Position numbers and translations under genes: made by a program. DNA of 64,000 bases. It comes from Acidobacteriaceae bacterium. Lineage in GTDB: Bacteria; Acidobacteriota; Terriglobia; Terriglobales; Acidobacteriaceae. Where the stretch lies: NCBI GenBank assembly GCA_035944135.1, contig DASZBM010000001.1:310001-374000 (forward strand), written 5' to 3'. The notes under the pieces are model-generated. The model saw only the letters and a program-made list of their open reading frames with translations, did not search any database and had not been told where the DNA came from. Positions 47,977 to 57,683 of the stretch are shown piece after piece (position 1 is the first letter of the stretch; the number at the start of each line of letters is the position of its first letter).

Positions 47977-49188
47977 ATGAAGCTGCGTTCCGTCCTGCTG
48001 GTTCTATTCATCTTGTGTGGGTTTTATCTGCTGACCACACATTTTTTCCCGATCGGTACGATTGCCCACCTGGTGCAAGGCGCGCAGGCTCCGGACATAA
48101 CCACCTCGACCTTGAATGGCCCCATGGGAACCTTCAAGCTGACCGAGACCGAGGCGGCGCCCACGCTCGATGCGGAAGAAGAGCAGAATATCTCCGTTTA
48201 CAAGCGCGCGCTGCCGTCCGTCGTGAACATCACCTCGACGCAGGTGGCCTATGACTTCTTCTACCAGCCTGTTCCGGAGCAAGGACAGGGCTCGGGGTTC
48301 ATCATCGACAAGCAAGGCCACATCCTCACGAACAACCACGTCGTTGAGGGCGCACAATCGGTCGAAGTCGCGCTTTCTGACAAGAAGAGGTACAAGGCGA
48401 CTGTGCTGGGCACAGACAAGGCTCACGACATCGCCTTGCTTCAGATCACCAACGCTCCCGATCTGCAGCCCGCGGTCCTCGCCGACTCCTCTCACCTTGC
48501 GGTGGGCCAGCGCGTGTATGCGATCGGCAATCCGTTCGGCTTTCAGGGAACGATGACCCGCGGCATCATCTCCGCACTGCGCTCCGTCGAGTTGCCGTCC
48601 GGAGTGAAGATCGACAACGCAATCCAGACCGACGCAGCCGTCAACCCTGGCAACTCCGGTGGCCCGCTTCTGAACTCACACGGTGAGGTCATCGGCATCA
48701 CCACGATGATTGCGGGAAACCCTAACGGCGGTGTCGCGCAGTCGGCCGGCATTGGCTTCGCGATTCCAATCTCAACCGCAAAGGCTGTGCTCGATGACTT
48801 CGCGCGCTACGGCCGCGTGAGACGGCCCTCCATGGACGTCGTCACACTCGAGATCAGCCCCGATCTCGCGCAGCAGATTGGCCTTCCCGCAGACTATGGT
48901 GTGCTGATTGAGCGCGTTCTTCCGGGTGGTGCTGCGGACCGTGCAGGACTGCGCGGCGGATCACAGCGCGCCTATCTCGGCTTTACACCGATTGTCCTTG
49001 GAGGCGACTTCATCACCAAGATCGACGGACAGGACATTACCAACAAGCAGGACCTTTCGAACGCGCTGAATGCGCATCACGCCGGAGACACGATCATTGT
49101 GACAGTATTCCGCGGCCAGCGGCAATTCGATGTGAAGGTCACGCTCTCCGATGCAACGCAGCAGCCGACAAATGGTCAGGAGACCTAG
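47977..49188 (+). CDS. HtrA/DegP-like serine protease with one PDZ domain
   Basis: 403 residues. A single N-terminal membrane helix (about 6-25) probably anchors it in the periplasm. The trypsin-like triad is His121 (T-N-N-H-V-V), Asp151 (A-H-D-I-A-L-L) and Ser227 (G-N-S-G-G-P). One PDZ domain follows from about residue 290 (L-I-E-R-V-L-P-G-G-A-A-D-R-A-G-L), the DegS-like rather than two-PDZ DegP layout. Such proteases handle envelope stress or cleave regulated targets. It is transcribed alone and ends in a strong shared terminator. Confidence 0.93.
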   Translation: MKLRSVLLVLFILCGFYLLTTHFFPIGTIAHLVQGAQAPDITTSTLNGPMGTFKLTETEAAPTLDAEEEQNISVYKRALPSVVNITSTQVAYDFFYQPVPEQGQGSGFIIDKQGHILTNNHVVEGAQSVEVALSDKKRYKATVLGTDKAHDIALLQITNAPDLQPAVLADSSHLAVGQRVYAIGNPFGFQGTMTRGIISALRSVELPSGVKIDNAIQTDAAVNPGNSGGPLLNSHGEVIGITTMIAGNPNGGVAQSAGIGFAIPISTAKAVLDDFARYGRVRRPSMDVVTLEISPDLAQQIGLPADYGVLIERVLPGGAADRAGLRGGSQRAYLGFTPIVLGGDFITKIDGQDITNKQDLSNALNAHHAGDTIIVTVFRGQRQFDVKVTLSDATQQPTNGQET

Positions 49189-49214
49189 CCCCACGCGCGA
49201 GCGAAACACAAAAG

Positions 49215-49250
49215 CGATGGCCCGGATCTCTCCGGGCCATCGTTGTTTCT
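49215..49250. terminator. Bidirectional terminator between the protease and third TonB receptor
   Basis: CGATGGCCCGGA (49215-49226) pairs perfectly with TCCGGGCCATCG (49231-49242) around TCTC. A T-rich tail follows on the plus side and A-rich sequence precedes it, so it can end transcription from both convergent genes. Confidence 0.92.
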
Positions 49251-49262
49251 GGCTGTTCGGGC

Positions 49263-52200
49263 TTAGAAGAACAGCTTCGCCGAGACCTGCAGTTGGCGCG
49301 GACCGTACAGCAGGTTGCTGGTGCTGGACGGAGTATTGAACGCCTGCGTCGCCGAGACATACGGGACGTAGCAGCCACCGAAGGTGGATCCACTGGGTAC
49401 CGGACCCGCCGCGCAGGTGGCGCTCGGCGCAACATAGCTGGAATATGTGCTGTTCACGCCAGTGATGATGCGATGATTCGCAAGGTTGAACGCCTCCACA
49501 AAAAACTGCAGGTGGATAGCTTCGTGGATGGGAACATCACGTCCCACGCGCATGTCGAGATCCTGCACACCAGGGCCGAACTGCGAGTTGCGACCGATGT
49601 AAAACGGCCGACCTGCGGTTCCGGCGCCCGAGCTGGAGCTCATGGTTCCCCCCGTGGGCCCACCGAGGTCGCCGCCGCTCGGAAAACCACCGACTCCCGC
49701 AACGACCGGCTGCCCGGTCTGTGCGACGTACGCGCCCGAAAAGGTGAAGGGGTTGATGATGTTTTTAAAGGCCCAGTTGGACTGGTAAAGATGCGACTGA
49801 TAGACCACCGTCCCCGTGAAGCGGTTGCGGAGATCGATATCGCTGTTGCCGTACTCGGCCTTGAGGTTGTTCGGGTCCAGGACTGGATTGCCCCCATAGA
49901 AGGTGCCAAAGGCACCCTGTACCTGGTCATCATCACGCGAGTGCGACCAGGTCTCGTTGACCACCACCTCGAGCCCGTTCTGATAATTGCGGCGAAGTTC
50001 CGTCGCCAGCGAGTGATACCAGAGATTCGCTACGGAGAAGCCGGTGTTGAGCGATGAGATCGACGTGTTGATGCGGTCCGTGGACAGGTAGAACGGAAGC
50101 GTGTAATTCGTCACAGAGCCGTTATAGCCGGTGACCTTGTACGTGCGCGAAGCGTGCGGCGTCTGACCGACCAGGTTGGCGTCCAGGAAGACCGGCAGGT
50201 GTTCGGCGCGCGTGCCTACATAGCCGACTCTCAGGGTGAAGCGGCCGGGAAGCTGCTGTTCGACACTCAGATCCGCCTCATGCGAGAGAGGCGGAACGAA
50301 AGTAGGCGAAAGGCCATGGAAACCTGAGGTGAGCACAGGCGAGGTACTCGTCGGGAATGGGTTCTCCGCCTTCGGCACGTTGCCGCCGGAAGGTATTAGC
50401 GCATTCGAGATCGAGGGATCTACGTTGGGCACGGGATAAAGGACATCAGGAAAGGTGACGATCTTTGCCACACCGCCCGTACCAGCCGAGTAGTTGATTT
50501 GGTAGACGCCGTTTTCTACGCGCATAGCGTAGTAGGTAGAGCCCTGATTCAACGCGGAGAAGAGGCCATAACCGGCGCGTACGACCGTACCTTGATATGG
50601 CTGCCATGACAGGCCGATGCGCGGCTGAATACGGTCGGCAATGTTCTTGATCGTCTGGTTGTATTCAGCGGCGAGCGGGCTGCTGGTGTTGGGGTGCGGA
50701 GGGTTTGGGGTCAGCTGAAGATCGTAACGTAAGCCGGCATTGAGAGTGACGTTAGAACGGAGCTTCCAGGAGTCCTCAGCGAAGCCGTCGTACAGATGCA
50801 TGTAGAAGTTATCGCCGCCTGCGGCTGCGGTCGGGCCGTTGATGGCGTCGATGGTCTGGGTAAAGCTCGTGTAGAGCTTGCCGGCATTGGCCACGGTGTC
50901 ACCCGCCTGGCCTGCGAATGCGTCCGCAGCCCAGTTCTGGAAGTTCACTGTGGCATTTGCACCAGAGTAGTTGTAGAGCCCTCCGCCCTGGAAGAGGTTG
51001 ATCATGATCTCGTGGACGACATTGATGTCGCCACCGAACTTGAACGAGTGGTGGCCTTTGTTCAAACTGAAGACATCGGTTCCCTGCCAGCGAGTCTCAT
51101 CAGGCTCGGCGATGCGCGGAAGCGCATTAGGCATGCCGTAGGCTGTGAGGCTGCCCAGCGTGACGCTCGGTCCCGGGGCATTGGCTCCCGCGGTCTCCAG
51201 ATCGCGTCCCCACTGAAAACGGACTTCGTTCACACTGCTTGAAGTGAAGGCGTGGGTCCAGTTGGCGACGACGAACCGCTCGTGATAACTGGTGGGTCCG
51301 TTAGTACTGACCGACGAGTTCGAGTAGGTCGGATTCGGTGCATAACCGTTGCTGCGATCGAAGTCCGCGAAGTTGAAGTCAGCGAAGATGTGGTCCTTCT
51401 CAGTCGGCTGATAGTCCAGACGCGGGAAGAACAGATTCTCCTTCGAGAAGCGGCTTGGCGGCGCCGCTGGTGCGCCATTCGCCGTGTAACCCGCAAGCTG
51501 CAACAGGAATGTGATAGCGGAGCTGCACTGGGACGCGCTAATCGCCGGGCACTGCGTGGGCGAAATCACGCTCGTCGAGGTGGAGGTGCCGGCAGCGGTT
51601 GGCGAGATCGTCGCCGTGGAATAGTAGAGCACCTTGCCGACTTGGCGGAAGCCGTCATAGGTGAAGAAGCCGAAAAGCTTGTCCTTGATGAGCGGTCCAC
51701 CGACCGAACCGCCGAACTGATGCTGTTGATGAATCGGTTGCGTCAGCAGGAACGGGTTCCCGTTGTTGTGCAGCGCCGACCATTTGGAGTAAGGATCGAG
51801 AGCGTTCAGACCGGGGTAGCGTAGGTAGTAGAAGAGGTCGCCATGGATATGGTCGGTACCGGACTTGGTGACGGCGTTCACGACGCCTCCGGCAGCCTGA
51901 CCGAATTCGGCGGAGTAGTCCGCAGTCTCCGCCTGGAACTCGCGGATCGAGTCAAGCGAGTAGACATATGGCGCACCCGAGGCGCGGCCGCGCGCTTCGG
52001 AGAAGAGCATCTGGTTGTTGCTCGCGCCGTCGACATAGTTGCTGTTGTAGAGACCGGAGATGCCATGGAACGCCACCAACCCCGACCCGCCGTCAGGAAC
52101 GACGTTGGGCGCGAGCAGCACGAAGGTGTCCCAGTTGCGCGAATTGACCGGCATGTTTGCGATTACGTGACTGTCAATGGTGGTGTTGACCGCAGTCACC

Positions 52201-52607
52201 TCGGGATCGAGGATCGGAGGTTCGGTGGTGACCTCGACAGCCTCCGCCACGCTGCCCGCCGGAAGGGTGGCATCAACGGTGAGCGTGGAGCCTACCGTCA
52301 GAACGAGATGCTGGCGATCAATCTTGCCGAAGCCAGTTCCTGTCGCGAACACTTCGTAGTTCCCCGGGATGAGAAACGGAACCGTGTACGCGCCGACATC
52401 ATTCGTCTTGATCGTGCGGGAGACGTTGGTGTCGTTGTTGGTAATCGTGACGGTTGCCCCAGGAACGGCGGCACCGGTGGGGTCCGTTACCGTACCGGTG
52501 ATGTTGCCCGTGGCTGACGTCTGGGCTGTTGCTTGCGTAGCCGGACAAAGTAGAAACACGACCGCCACAACGGCCACGCTGAGTGCCTTCACAAAACTCC
52601 GCGACAT
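49263..52607 (-). CDS. TonB-dependent receptor, Oar-like, with carboxypeptidase-regulatory domain
   Basis: 1114 residues. The signal peptide ends at A-T-A-Q (29). Residues 34-115 are the regulatory-like domain (G-N-I-T-G-T-V-T-D-P-T-G-A-A-V). The plug carries Y-V-D-G-A-S-N-N-Q-M and A-A-G-G-V-V-N-A-V-T-K-S-G-T-D, and the barrel ends L-Q-V-S-A-K-L-F-F. The 224-base upstream gap contains TTGACA on the minus strand near 52768, but no well-spaced -10, so the promoter is unclear. Function as in other Oar-type receptors. Confidence 0.93.
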   Translation of the reverse strand: MSRSFVKALSVAVVAVVFLLCPATQATAQTSATGNITGTVTDPTGAAVPGATVTITNNDTNVSRTIKTNDVGAYTVPFLIPGNYEVFATGTGFGKIDRQHLVLTVGSTLTVDATLPAGSVAEAVEVTTEPPILDPEVTAVNTTIDSHVIANMPVNSRNWDTFVLLAPNVVPDGGSGLVAFHGISGLYNSNYVDGASNNQMLFSEARGRASGAPYVYSLDSIREFQAETADYSAEFGQAAGGVVNAVTKSGTDHIHGDLFYYLRYPGLNALDPYSKWSALHNNGNPFLLTQPIHQQHQFGGSVGGPLIKDKLFGFFTYDGFRQVGKVLYYSTATISPTAAGTSTSTSVISPTQCPAISASQCSSAITFLLQLAGYTANGAPAAPPSRFSKENLFFPRLDYQPTEKDHIFADFNFADFDRSNGYAPNPTYSNSSVSTNGPTSYHERFVVANWTHAFTSSSVNEVRFQWGRDLETAGANAPGPSVTLGSLTAYGMPNALPRIAEPDETRWQGTDVFSLNKGHHSFKFGGDINVVHEIMINLFQGGGLYNYSGANATVNFQNWAADAFAGQAGDTVANAGKLYTSFTQTIDAINGPTAAAGGDNFYMHLYDGFAEDSWKLRSNVTLNAGLRYDLQLTPNPPHPNTSSPLAAEYNQTIKNIADRIQPRIGLSWQPYQGTVVRAGYGLFSALNQGSTYYAMRVENGVYQINYSAGTGGVAKIVTFPDVLYPVPNVDPSISNALIPSGGNVPKAENPFPTSTSPVLTSGFHGLSPTFVPPLSHEADLSVEQQLPGRFTLRVGYVGTRAEHLPVFLDANLVGQTPHASRTYKVTGYNGSVTNYTLPFYLSTDRINTSISSLNTGFSVANLWYHSLATELRRNYQNGLEVVVNETWSHSRDDDQVQGAFGTFYGGNPVLDPNNLKAEYGNSDIDLRNRFTGTVVYQSHLYQSNWAFKNIINPFTFSGAYVAQTGQPVVAGVGGFPSGGDLGGPTGGTMSSSSGAGTAGRPFYIGRNSQFGPGVQDLDMRVGRDVPIHEAIHLQFFVEAFNLANHRIITGVNSTYSSYVAPSATCAAGPVPSGSTFGGCYVPYVSATQAFNTPSSTSNLLYGPRQLQVSAKLFF

Positions 52608-52831
52608 AAGAGATAGCTCCTGGTTGCGTTGTACAAAATCGCGAACTCAAAAACTCGGTTCGCGCTCACGAGAGGGGTGAGGAGGAGGCCCCTTAAAGGT
52701 TCGCGCTGCGAAAAGCTGAGGTTGTAAGTATCAGAATTAGCATGACCGAGCGGTTCAGGCTCTGTCAAGAAAAACAACTTTCGTGGAAACCCCGCACGAG
52801 CGCTCAAAAAGACGCGCGAACCGCAGTCCGA

Positions 52832-53227
52832 TCAGTGAAGCGTCTCGGGAATCACCGCATACTGCAGCAGCACCTCGAAAGGCACGACCTCCAGCGTCGC
52901 CTCGTGGGTCGCTTCAAGAACCACGGGACAGGCCGCCCCAGCCCGCTGCACCTGCAGCCACCTCGCGGCGCACACGCACCAACGGTCGCCCGGCCTCAGC
53001 CCCGGGAAGCCAAACTGCGGCATTGGAGTCGAAAGGTCATTCCCCAGCTGCTTTGAAACGCTCAGAAACTCCTCTGTCACGACACAGCAGACAGTGTGCA
53101 TCCCCAGGTCTTCTGGCCCGGTCTTACAGCAGCCGTCGCGGAAGAAACCCGTCATCGGCTCAGAGCCACACGTCTCCAGCGGCTGACCCAGCACATTCTT
53201 CTGCACAGAACCGTAGCGCGTTTCCAT
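52832..53227 (-). CDS. DUF2237 family protein
   Basis: 131 residues, normal for the family. Diagnostic pattern: N-V-L-G-Q-P-L-E-T-C, T-G-F-F-R-D-G-C-C-K-T-G-P-E-D-L-G-M-H, S-K-Q-L-G-N-D-L-S-T-P-M-P, then W-C-V-C-A-A-R-W. Several conserved Cys (C-C, C, C-V-C) hint at metal or redox chemistry. The biochemical function of DUF2237 is not established. It lies on the minus strand between the third receptor and the kinase cluster. Confidence 0.93.
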   Translation of the reverse strand: METRYGSVQKNVLGQPLETCGSEPMTGFFRDGCCKTGPEDLGMHTVCCVVTEEFLSVSKQLGNDLSTPMPQFGFPGLRPGDRWCVCAARWLQVQRAGAACPVVLEATHEATLEVVPFEVLLQYAVIPETLH

Positions 53228-53275
53228 GGCTGGATTCTAAATCCGGGCTCCCAGCCTGTCTCCTCGAAATGCCCT

Positions 53276-54844
53276 TCAGTTGACCAGCGTCGCCGATTTC
53301 ACCGGCGCGTTGGACTGATGCAATACCGGAAGTTGAATCCGCACTGTAGTTCCGCGGTGCCGGCCGCTCGTGCAGCTGCGCAGCCTCAACCGCCCGCCTT
53401 GTTCCTCTAGGATGCCCCGGGTGACCCAAAGTCCAAGACCCGTTCCGCGTTCACCCTTCGTCGTGAAGAATGGCTCAAAGACGGAGCGCATATTGGCGCG
53501 ATCGATTCCGTGTCCCGTATCGGAGATCAGGATCACCGCGTTCGATCCCTCGATCCGCGCGCGGATGTTGAGATGACCGCCCGCGCTCTCCATTGATTCA
53601 AGTGCATTCGCGACGAGGTTGGCCATCACCTGGCGCAGTGCCGGATCGTAGCTTGCCTCACGCACTTCAGCACTGAAGCGCGTCTGGATCTCGATGTGGT
53701 GTTGCGTGGCACGCGACGTAAAGAGCTGCACCACCTCGTCCAGCATTGTGTGCAGATCCAACGTGCGCCCCGGCGCTTTGCGATAGAAGCTCAGCGTCGA
53801 TCGCGTGATGTGGCCCACGCGTTCCAGTTCGCGCGAGGCGACTGCGGCCAGCTCCCGTGCGCTCGGTGGAAGATCGTGCGTCTGCAACAGATAAACCACG
53901 TTCGTCAGCGCCTCGAGTGGATTGTTGATCTCATGCGCCAGCGTGTTCGCCATTCGGCCGGCAGCAGCCAGCCGTTCGGAATTAATTAGCCGCGTCATCA
54001 GCTCCGATGTCTCGCGCTCCGCCGCTTTCCTCGCAGAGATGTCCTCGACCACCCACAGAATGCTCGGCGCTGTGGAGTTATCGTGCCGCAGCATCGACAC
54101 CGTAAGTTGCGCCGGAAAAGTTGTCCCGTTATAGCGCAGCAGCTCCCGCTCGACCCGATGCCCGGTCTGTCGCCCCGCAATCAAATCCAGCAACTCCGCC
54201 GACTCCATCTCCCGTTCCGACGGCAACATAAAATCCGTGATCGAAAGCGAAACCAGCCGCTCCACGGATACATCCAGCATCTCCGCGAGCCGCTGATTCA
54301 CGAGCTGAAAGCGGCCCGTGGTCGTCGTGTGCGCCATGCCCACCGCGGCCTGGTTGAACGTGGCGGAAAACCGTTGCTGCGCCAGCCGCAGCTCGGCTTC
54401 TGTGCGCAGCCGCTCGCGTCTCCTCTCCGCATCCGCAAGCTCGCGCTCGATTGCCGGCAACAGACGATCCAAATGGCCCTTCAGCACATAATCATGCGCT
54501 CCCGCGCGCATCGCGCTGACAGCCGACACCTCGTCGATTGTTCCCGACACAATGATGAACGGAATCTCTACGCCACTGTCCTGAATGATCGCTAGCGCGT
54601 CGCGCGCGCCGAAGCTCGGCAGCGTATAGTCCGCCAGCACGAGATCAATTGAGCTCTGCTCCGCAAGCACCTCGCGCAACTCGTCCGCCGTCTGCACACG
54701 GCGCGCCTCGACGGTGTATCCAGCGCGCGACAGAAAGCGTTCCAGCAGCAGAGCGTCTTCCTCGTAGTCTTCAATGAGGAGCACTCGGAGCATGTTCCGC
54801 GACGAGTTTATTGGGGCGGTGGACATTGGTTGAGCAGCAGCCAA
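53276..54844 (-). CDS. Hybrid sensor kinase: receiver-PAS-histidine kinase
   Basis: 522 residues (an ATG at codon 18 is also possible). An N-terminal receiver domain (19-135) has phosphoacceptor Asp72 (L-V-L-A-D-Y-T-L-P). A PAS domain follows (F-N-Q-A-A-V-G-M-A-H), then HisKA with A-H-E-I-N-N-P and HATPase with N-A-L-E-S and D-T-G-H-G-I. No membrane helix, so it is cytoplasmic and probably reads its signal through the receiver. Its start overlaps the end of the upstream response regulator by 37 bases, indicating co-translation and a phosphorelay. Confidence 0.92.
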   Translation of the reverse strand: MAAAQPMSTAPINSSRNMLRVLLIEDYEEDALLLERFLSRAGYTVEARRVQTADELREVLAEQSSIDLVLADYTLPSFGARDALAIIQDSGVEIPFIIVSGTIDEVSAVSAMRAGAHDYVLKGHLDRLLPAIERELADAERRRERLRTEAELRLAQQRFSATFNQAAVGMAHTTTTGRFQLVNQRLAEMLDVSVERLVSLSITDFMLPSEREMESAELLDLIAGRQTGHRVERELLRYNGTTFPAQLTVSMLRHDNSTAPSILWVVEDISARKAAERETSELMTRLINSERLAAAGRMANTLAHEINNPLEALTNVVYLLQTHDLPPSARELAAVASRELERVGHITRSTLSFYRKAPGRTLDLHTMLDEVVQLFTSRATQHHIEIQTRFSAEVREASYDPALRQVMANLVANALESMESAGGHLNIRARIEGSNAVILISDTGHGIDRANMRSVFEPFFTTKGERGTGLGLWVTRGILEEQGGRLRLRSCTSGRHRGTTVRIQLPVLHQSNAPVKSATLVN

Positions 54845-55227
54845 TACATGCCGAGCTGACGAGTCGCCTCGGCAAAATCCGTGAAGTTGACCGGCTTGCG
54901 GATGTAGCTGTTCACACCCAGCCGGTAGCTCGATACGATGTCTCTCTCTTCATCAGACGAGGTAAGGACCACGACAGGTAGCAGCGCCGTCTTCTCCTCC
55001 GCGCGAATGCTTCGCAACACCTGCAGTCCATCCACCTTCGGCAGCTTCAGATCAAGCAAAACGAGCTGCGGCATCGGCTTTGCTCCGCTGGCCGCCGCAG
55101 CCACGTACGCCAGCGCCTCGGCGCCGTCACGCGCCACCTCAATCTCGTTCGCTACATTCGCCTTGCGCAGCGCGCGAATCGCGAGCGCTTCATGGTCCGG
55201 ATCGTCTTCAACAAGAAGAATCATCAT
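54808..55227 (-). CDS. Single-domain response regulator (Rcp1-like)
   Basis: 139 residues, one receiver domain with no output. Acidic pocket E7-D8-D9, phosphoacceptor Asp59 (V-L-L-D-L-K-L-P), Thr/Ser switch in V-L-T-S-S and Lys near 111 (I-R-K-P-V-N-F). Regulators of this size typically shuttle phosphate beside phytochrome-like kinases. It lies between two kinases, overlapping the next gene, with the CHASE3-kinase gene 51 bases upstream. Confidence 0.93.
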   Translation of the reverse strand: MMILLVEDDPDHEALAIRALRKANVANEIEVARDGAEALAYVAAAASGAKPMPQLVLLDLKLPKVDGLQVLRSIRAEEKTALLPVVVLTSSDEERDIVSSYRLGVNSYIRKPVNFTDFAEATRQLGMYWLLLNQCPPPQ

Positions 55228-55277
55228 CTCACTCTGGTCTCATCATCGTTAGACTCTCCCGCGCTCGAACTCGAAGC

Positions 55278-56696
55278 TCAGGCTGCAAGCGTAAAAAAGA
55301 ACGTGGCTCCCTTGCCGGGCTCGCCTTCCGCCCGGATGGAACCGTGATGACGGCGAATGATGCGCGACACGGTCGCAAGGCCGATGCCCGACCCTTTGAA
55401 CTCACGCTCGCCATGAAGTCGCTGAAACGCAGTGAACAGACGGTCGACATACTGCATGTCAAACCCTGCTCCATTGTCCCGAAGAAAGTATACGGTCTCG
55501 CCATTTTGCGGGCTACTCCCGAACTCGATCGTCGCCTCCTCTGTTCGCGCCGTGAACTTCAATGCATTTCCAATCAAATTCTCGAATGCAACCCGCATCA
55601 GGCGGGGATCAACTTCCGCAACCATCCCCGGCTCAGCAATCCACTGCACCTTGCGCTGCGGATCCAGCGCGTGAAGCTCGCCAAAGACTGTGGTCGCGAG
55701 CTGCGACAGGTCCACTTGTTCGCGCTGCGCCTCATACCGCGTCACACGAGAAAGCTGCAGAAGCGAGTCGATCAGCGTCCCCATCCGCTGCACGCCATTG
55801 CGCACGCGGTTGATGTAATCCTTCCCTTGCTCATCCAGCCTGCCGCCATAATCTTCGTGCAGCGCGAGCGAAAATCCGTCAATCGTGCGAAGTGGCGCCC
55901 GAAGATCGTGCGACACCGAATAACTGAACGCCTCCAGTTCCTCGTTCGATTGAGCCAGTTCGCGAGTCCTCTGCTCAACCCGGGTTTCCAACTCCTCATT
56001 CGCTTCGGTCAGCTGCCGGTTCAGTGCGGCATTTTCCTCTGCGCTTGCGGCAATCCGCTCACGGTCTCGCGCGGCGCGAACCAGCAGTTCAAACGCGCTT
56101 ACAAGCAGAAGGAAATCCAGGACAAATGCGAGCGTAAAGCTTCCCCACACCTGCCGCCGCGCCGACATAGTCTCTGCGGTGCGCTCTGCAAGCAGCCGCT
56201 GCTCCTCTGTCTCGATATCACGAACGGTCGACTGTACCCTGTCCATGCGGTCTGGCGTGCCCTCGACGACAGGGGCCAGCAGGGCCGGATCGATCGCACC
56301 CTGCGGCTGGACCCGGCGCACCGCAAGCAGCGCCTCCAGTGTCGACAGCTTCGCTGAAATACCGTCATTCAGGGCTGCAATGCGCACCTGCTGCGAACTG
56401 TTATCAATCGTCAAGCGTTGCAGGCTGTCCGCGCTCTGGTGAATCTGCTGCGTAGATTTCGAGTATTGCTCCTCAAGCGCAGGCAGCCCCGTCATCACAA
56501 ACCCGCGCGCCGAACTCTCTGCGGTGCGCACCTCTGCAAGCAGAGTCTCCGTCTGCGAGATCACTTGCAGGGTGTGCGAGTACCAGAACTGCGCCGCTAT
56601 CAGCGTGTTGAGTGCGCGTGCCGCGAACCACGTGTTCAACAACACAATGGCAACAGCGCCAACCAGCGCCGCACGATACCAGGATGTCTTTCTCAT
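55278..56696 (-). CDS. CHASE3-type membrane sensor histidine kinase
   Basis: 472 residues. Helix at about 8-30, a periplasmic CHASE3-like four-helix region (T-L-L-A-E-V-R-T-A-E-S-S-A-R-G-F), a second helix at about 187-207, then a coiled coil (200-250). The kinase core has S-Y-S-V-S-H263-D-L-R-A-P-L and N-G-A-G-F and ends G-K-G-A-T-F-F-F-T-L, the bacteriophytochrome-type kinase module. It is the first gene of a three-gene phosphorelay cluster. The signal is unknown. Confidence 0.92.
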   Translation of the reverse strand: MRKTSWYRAALVGAVAIVLLNTWFAARALNTLIAAQFWYSHTLQVISQTETLLAEVRTAESSARGFVMTGLPALEEQYSKSTQQIHQSADSLQRLTIDNSSQQVRIAALNDGISAKLSTLEALLAVRRVQPQGAIDPALLAPVVEGTPDRMDRVQSTVRDIETEEQRLLAERTAETMSARRQVWGSFTLAFVLDFLLLVSAFELLVRAARDRERIAASAEENAALNRQLTEANEELETRVEQRTRELAQSNEELEAFSYSVSHDLRAPLRTIDGFSLALHEDYGGRLDEQGKDYINRVRNGVQRMGTLIDSLLQLSRVTRYEAQREQVDLSQLATTVFGELHALDPQRKVQWIAEPGMVAEVDPRLMRVAFENLIGNALKFTARTEEATIEFGSSPQNGETVYFLRDNGAGFDMQYVDRLFTAFQRLHGEREFKGSGIGLATVSRIIRRHHGSIRAEGEPGKGATFFFTLAA

Positions 56697-56747
56697 ACCC
56701 TCAGAGAAGGCGGATGCGTTAAGCGCCGACTCAGGTTGTGCAAACGC

Positions 56748-57548
56748 TCAGGCAATGGGTTCCACCAGAGGGGTCGGCTGGGGTGCATCCAGGAGCTTCT
56801 CGCCCGGCCGATCCTCAAAAATCGCCGGCTTCTTCAGCTTCATTCGCTTCAACCGCAGGTCCAAGGCGGTGCCCAGGACACCGAATCCATACTTCACGCT
56901 GCGCCGGAAATTAATCGACGAGGCCTCCTCGAAATACTTCGTCGGGCACGATATCTCGCCGACACGGAAGCCAAAGTAAAACGTCTGAGCAAGCATTTCG
57001 TTGTCGAACACGAAATCGTCCGAGCAGCTCAACAGCGGCAAACGCTCCAGAACCTCGCGGCTCCACGCACGATATCCGCTGTGATACTCGGAGAGCTTTT
57101 CGTGAATCAAAATGTTTTCGAGCAGCGTCAGCACGCGATTCGACACGTACTTATACTTCGGCATGCCGCCCTTCAGCGCACCTCGGCCCAGAATGCGTGA
57201 AGCCATCACAGCGTCATACTCGCCGTACGCAATCATCGAAACCATCGCAGCAATCAGAAGCGGCGTGTATTGATAATCCGGATGAACCATGACCACAATG
57301 TCTGCGCCCTCGTGCAGGGCCGCGGCATAACAGGTCTTCTGATTGCCGCCATACCCGCGGTTGTTGTCATGGCGCAGCGTAACCAGCCCCAGCTGCTGCG
57401 CGATCCGGACCGTATCGTCCTTGCTGCAGTCATCGGTCAGAATTACCGTGTCGACAATTTCGCGCGGAATCTCCCGAACGGTCTTTTCCAGCGTCTTCGC
57501 AGCGTTGTAGGCCGGCAGAACAACTGCAATTTTCTTTCCATTCAGCAT
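56748..57548 (-). CDS. Glycosyltransferase family 2, DPM1-like
   Basis: 266 residues without C-terminal membrane helices. The GT-A motif V-V-L-P-A-Y-N-A-A is at 9-17, followed by T-D-D-C-S-K-D and M-V-H-P-D-Y-Q-Y (the metal-binding D-x-D variant), and E-Y-H-S-G-Y-R-A-W-S, typical of DPM-type enzymes. GGGA lies seven bases before the ATG. It follows the FAD oxidoreductase gene on the same strand. It may make a polyprenyl-phosphate or a soluble glycoside; the acceptor is unclear. Confidence 0.88.
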   Translation of the reverse strand: MLNGKKIAVVLPAYNAAKTLEKTVREIPREIVDTVILTDDCSKDDTVRIAQQLGLVTLRHDNNRGYGGNQKTCYAAALHEGADIVVMVHPDYQYTPLLIAAMVSMIAYGEYDAVMASRILGRGALKGGMPKYKYVSNRVLTLLENILIHEKLSEYHSGYRAWSREVLERLPLLSCSDDFVFDNEMLAQTFYFGFRVGEISCPTKYFEEASSINFRRSVKYGFGVLGTALDLRLKRMKLKKPAIFEDRPGEKLLDAPQPTPLVEPIA

Positions 57549-57683
57549 GATCTATCCCTTTGGATGCGCTTGCCAGGGCAGGATTGCTGCATTCCCTGCT
57601 CTAGCCGGCGCCGGGTCTGTTCTTTCCAGTCTATAAACTTCAGGACTTTGTGCAATTGCCCGGCGTTTGCGCCAGGATCGCGC

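Noticed and set aside
52608-52831. Promoter TTGACA on the minus strand for the third TonB receptor
   Set aside because: The only good -10-like hexamer is about 23 bases away, too far for a standard promoter.
55080-56357. 425-codon open frame on the plus strand
   Set aside because: Antisense to the CHASE3 kinase and response regulator; no domain-like pattern.
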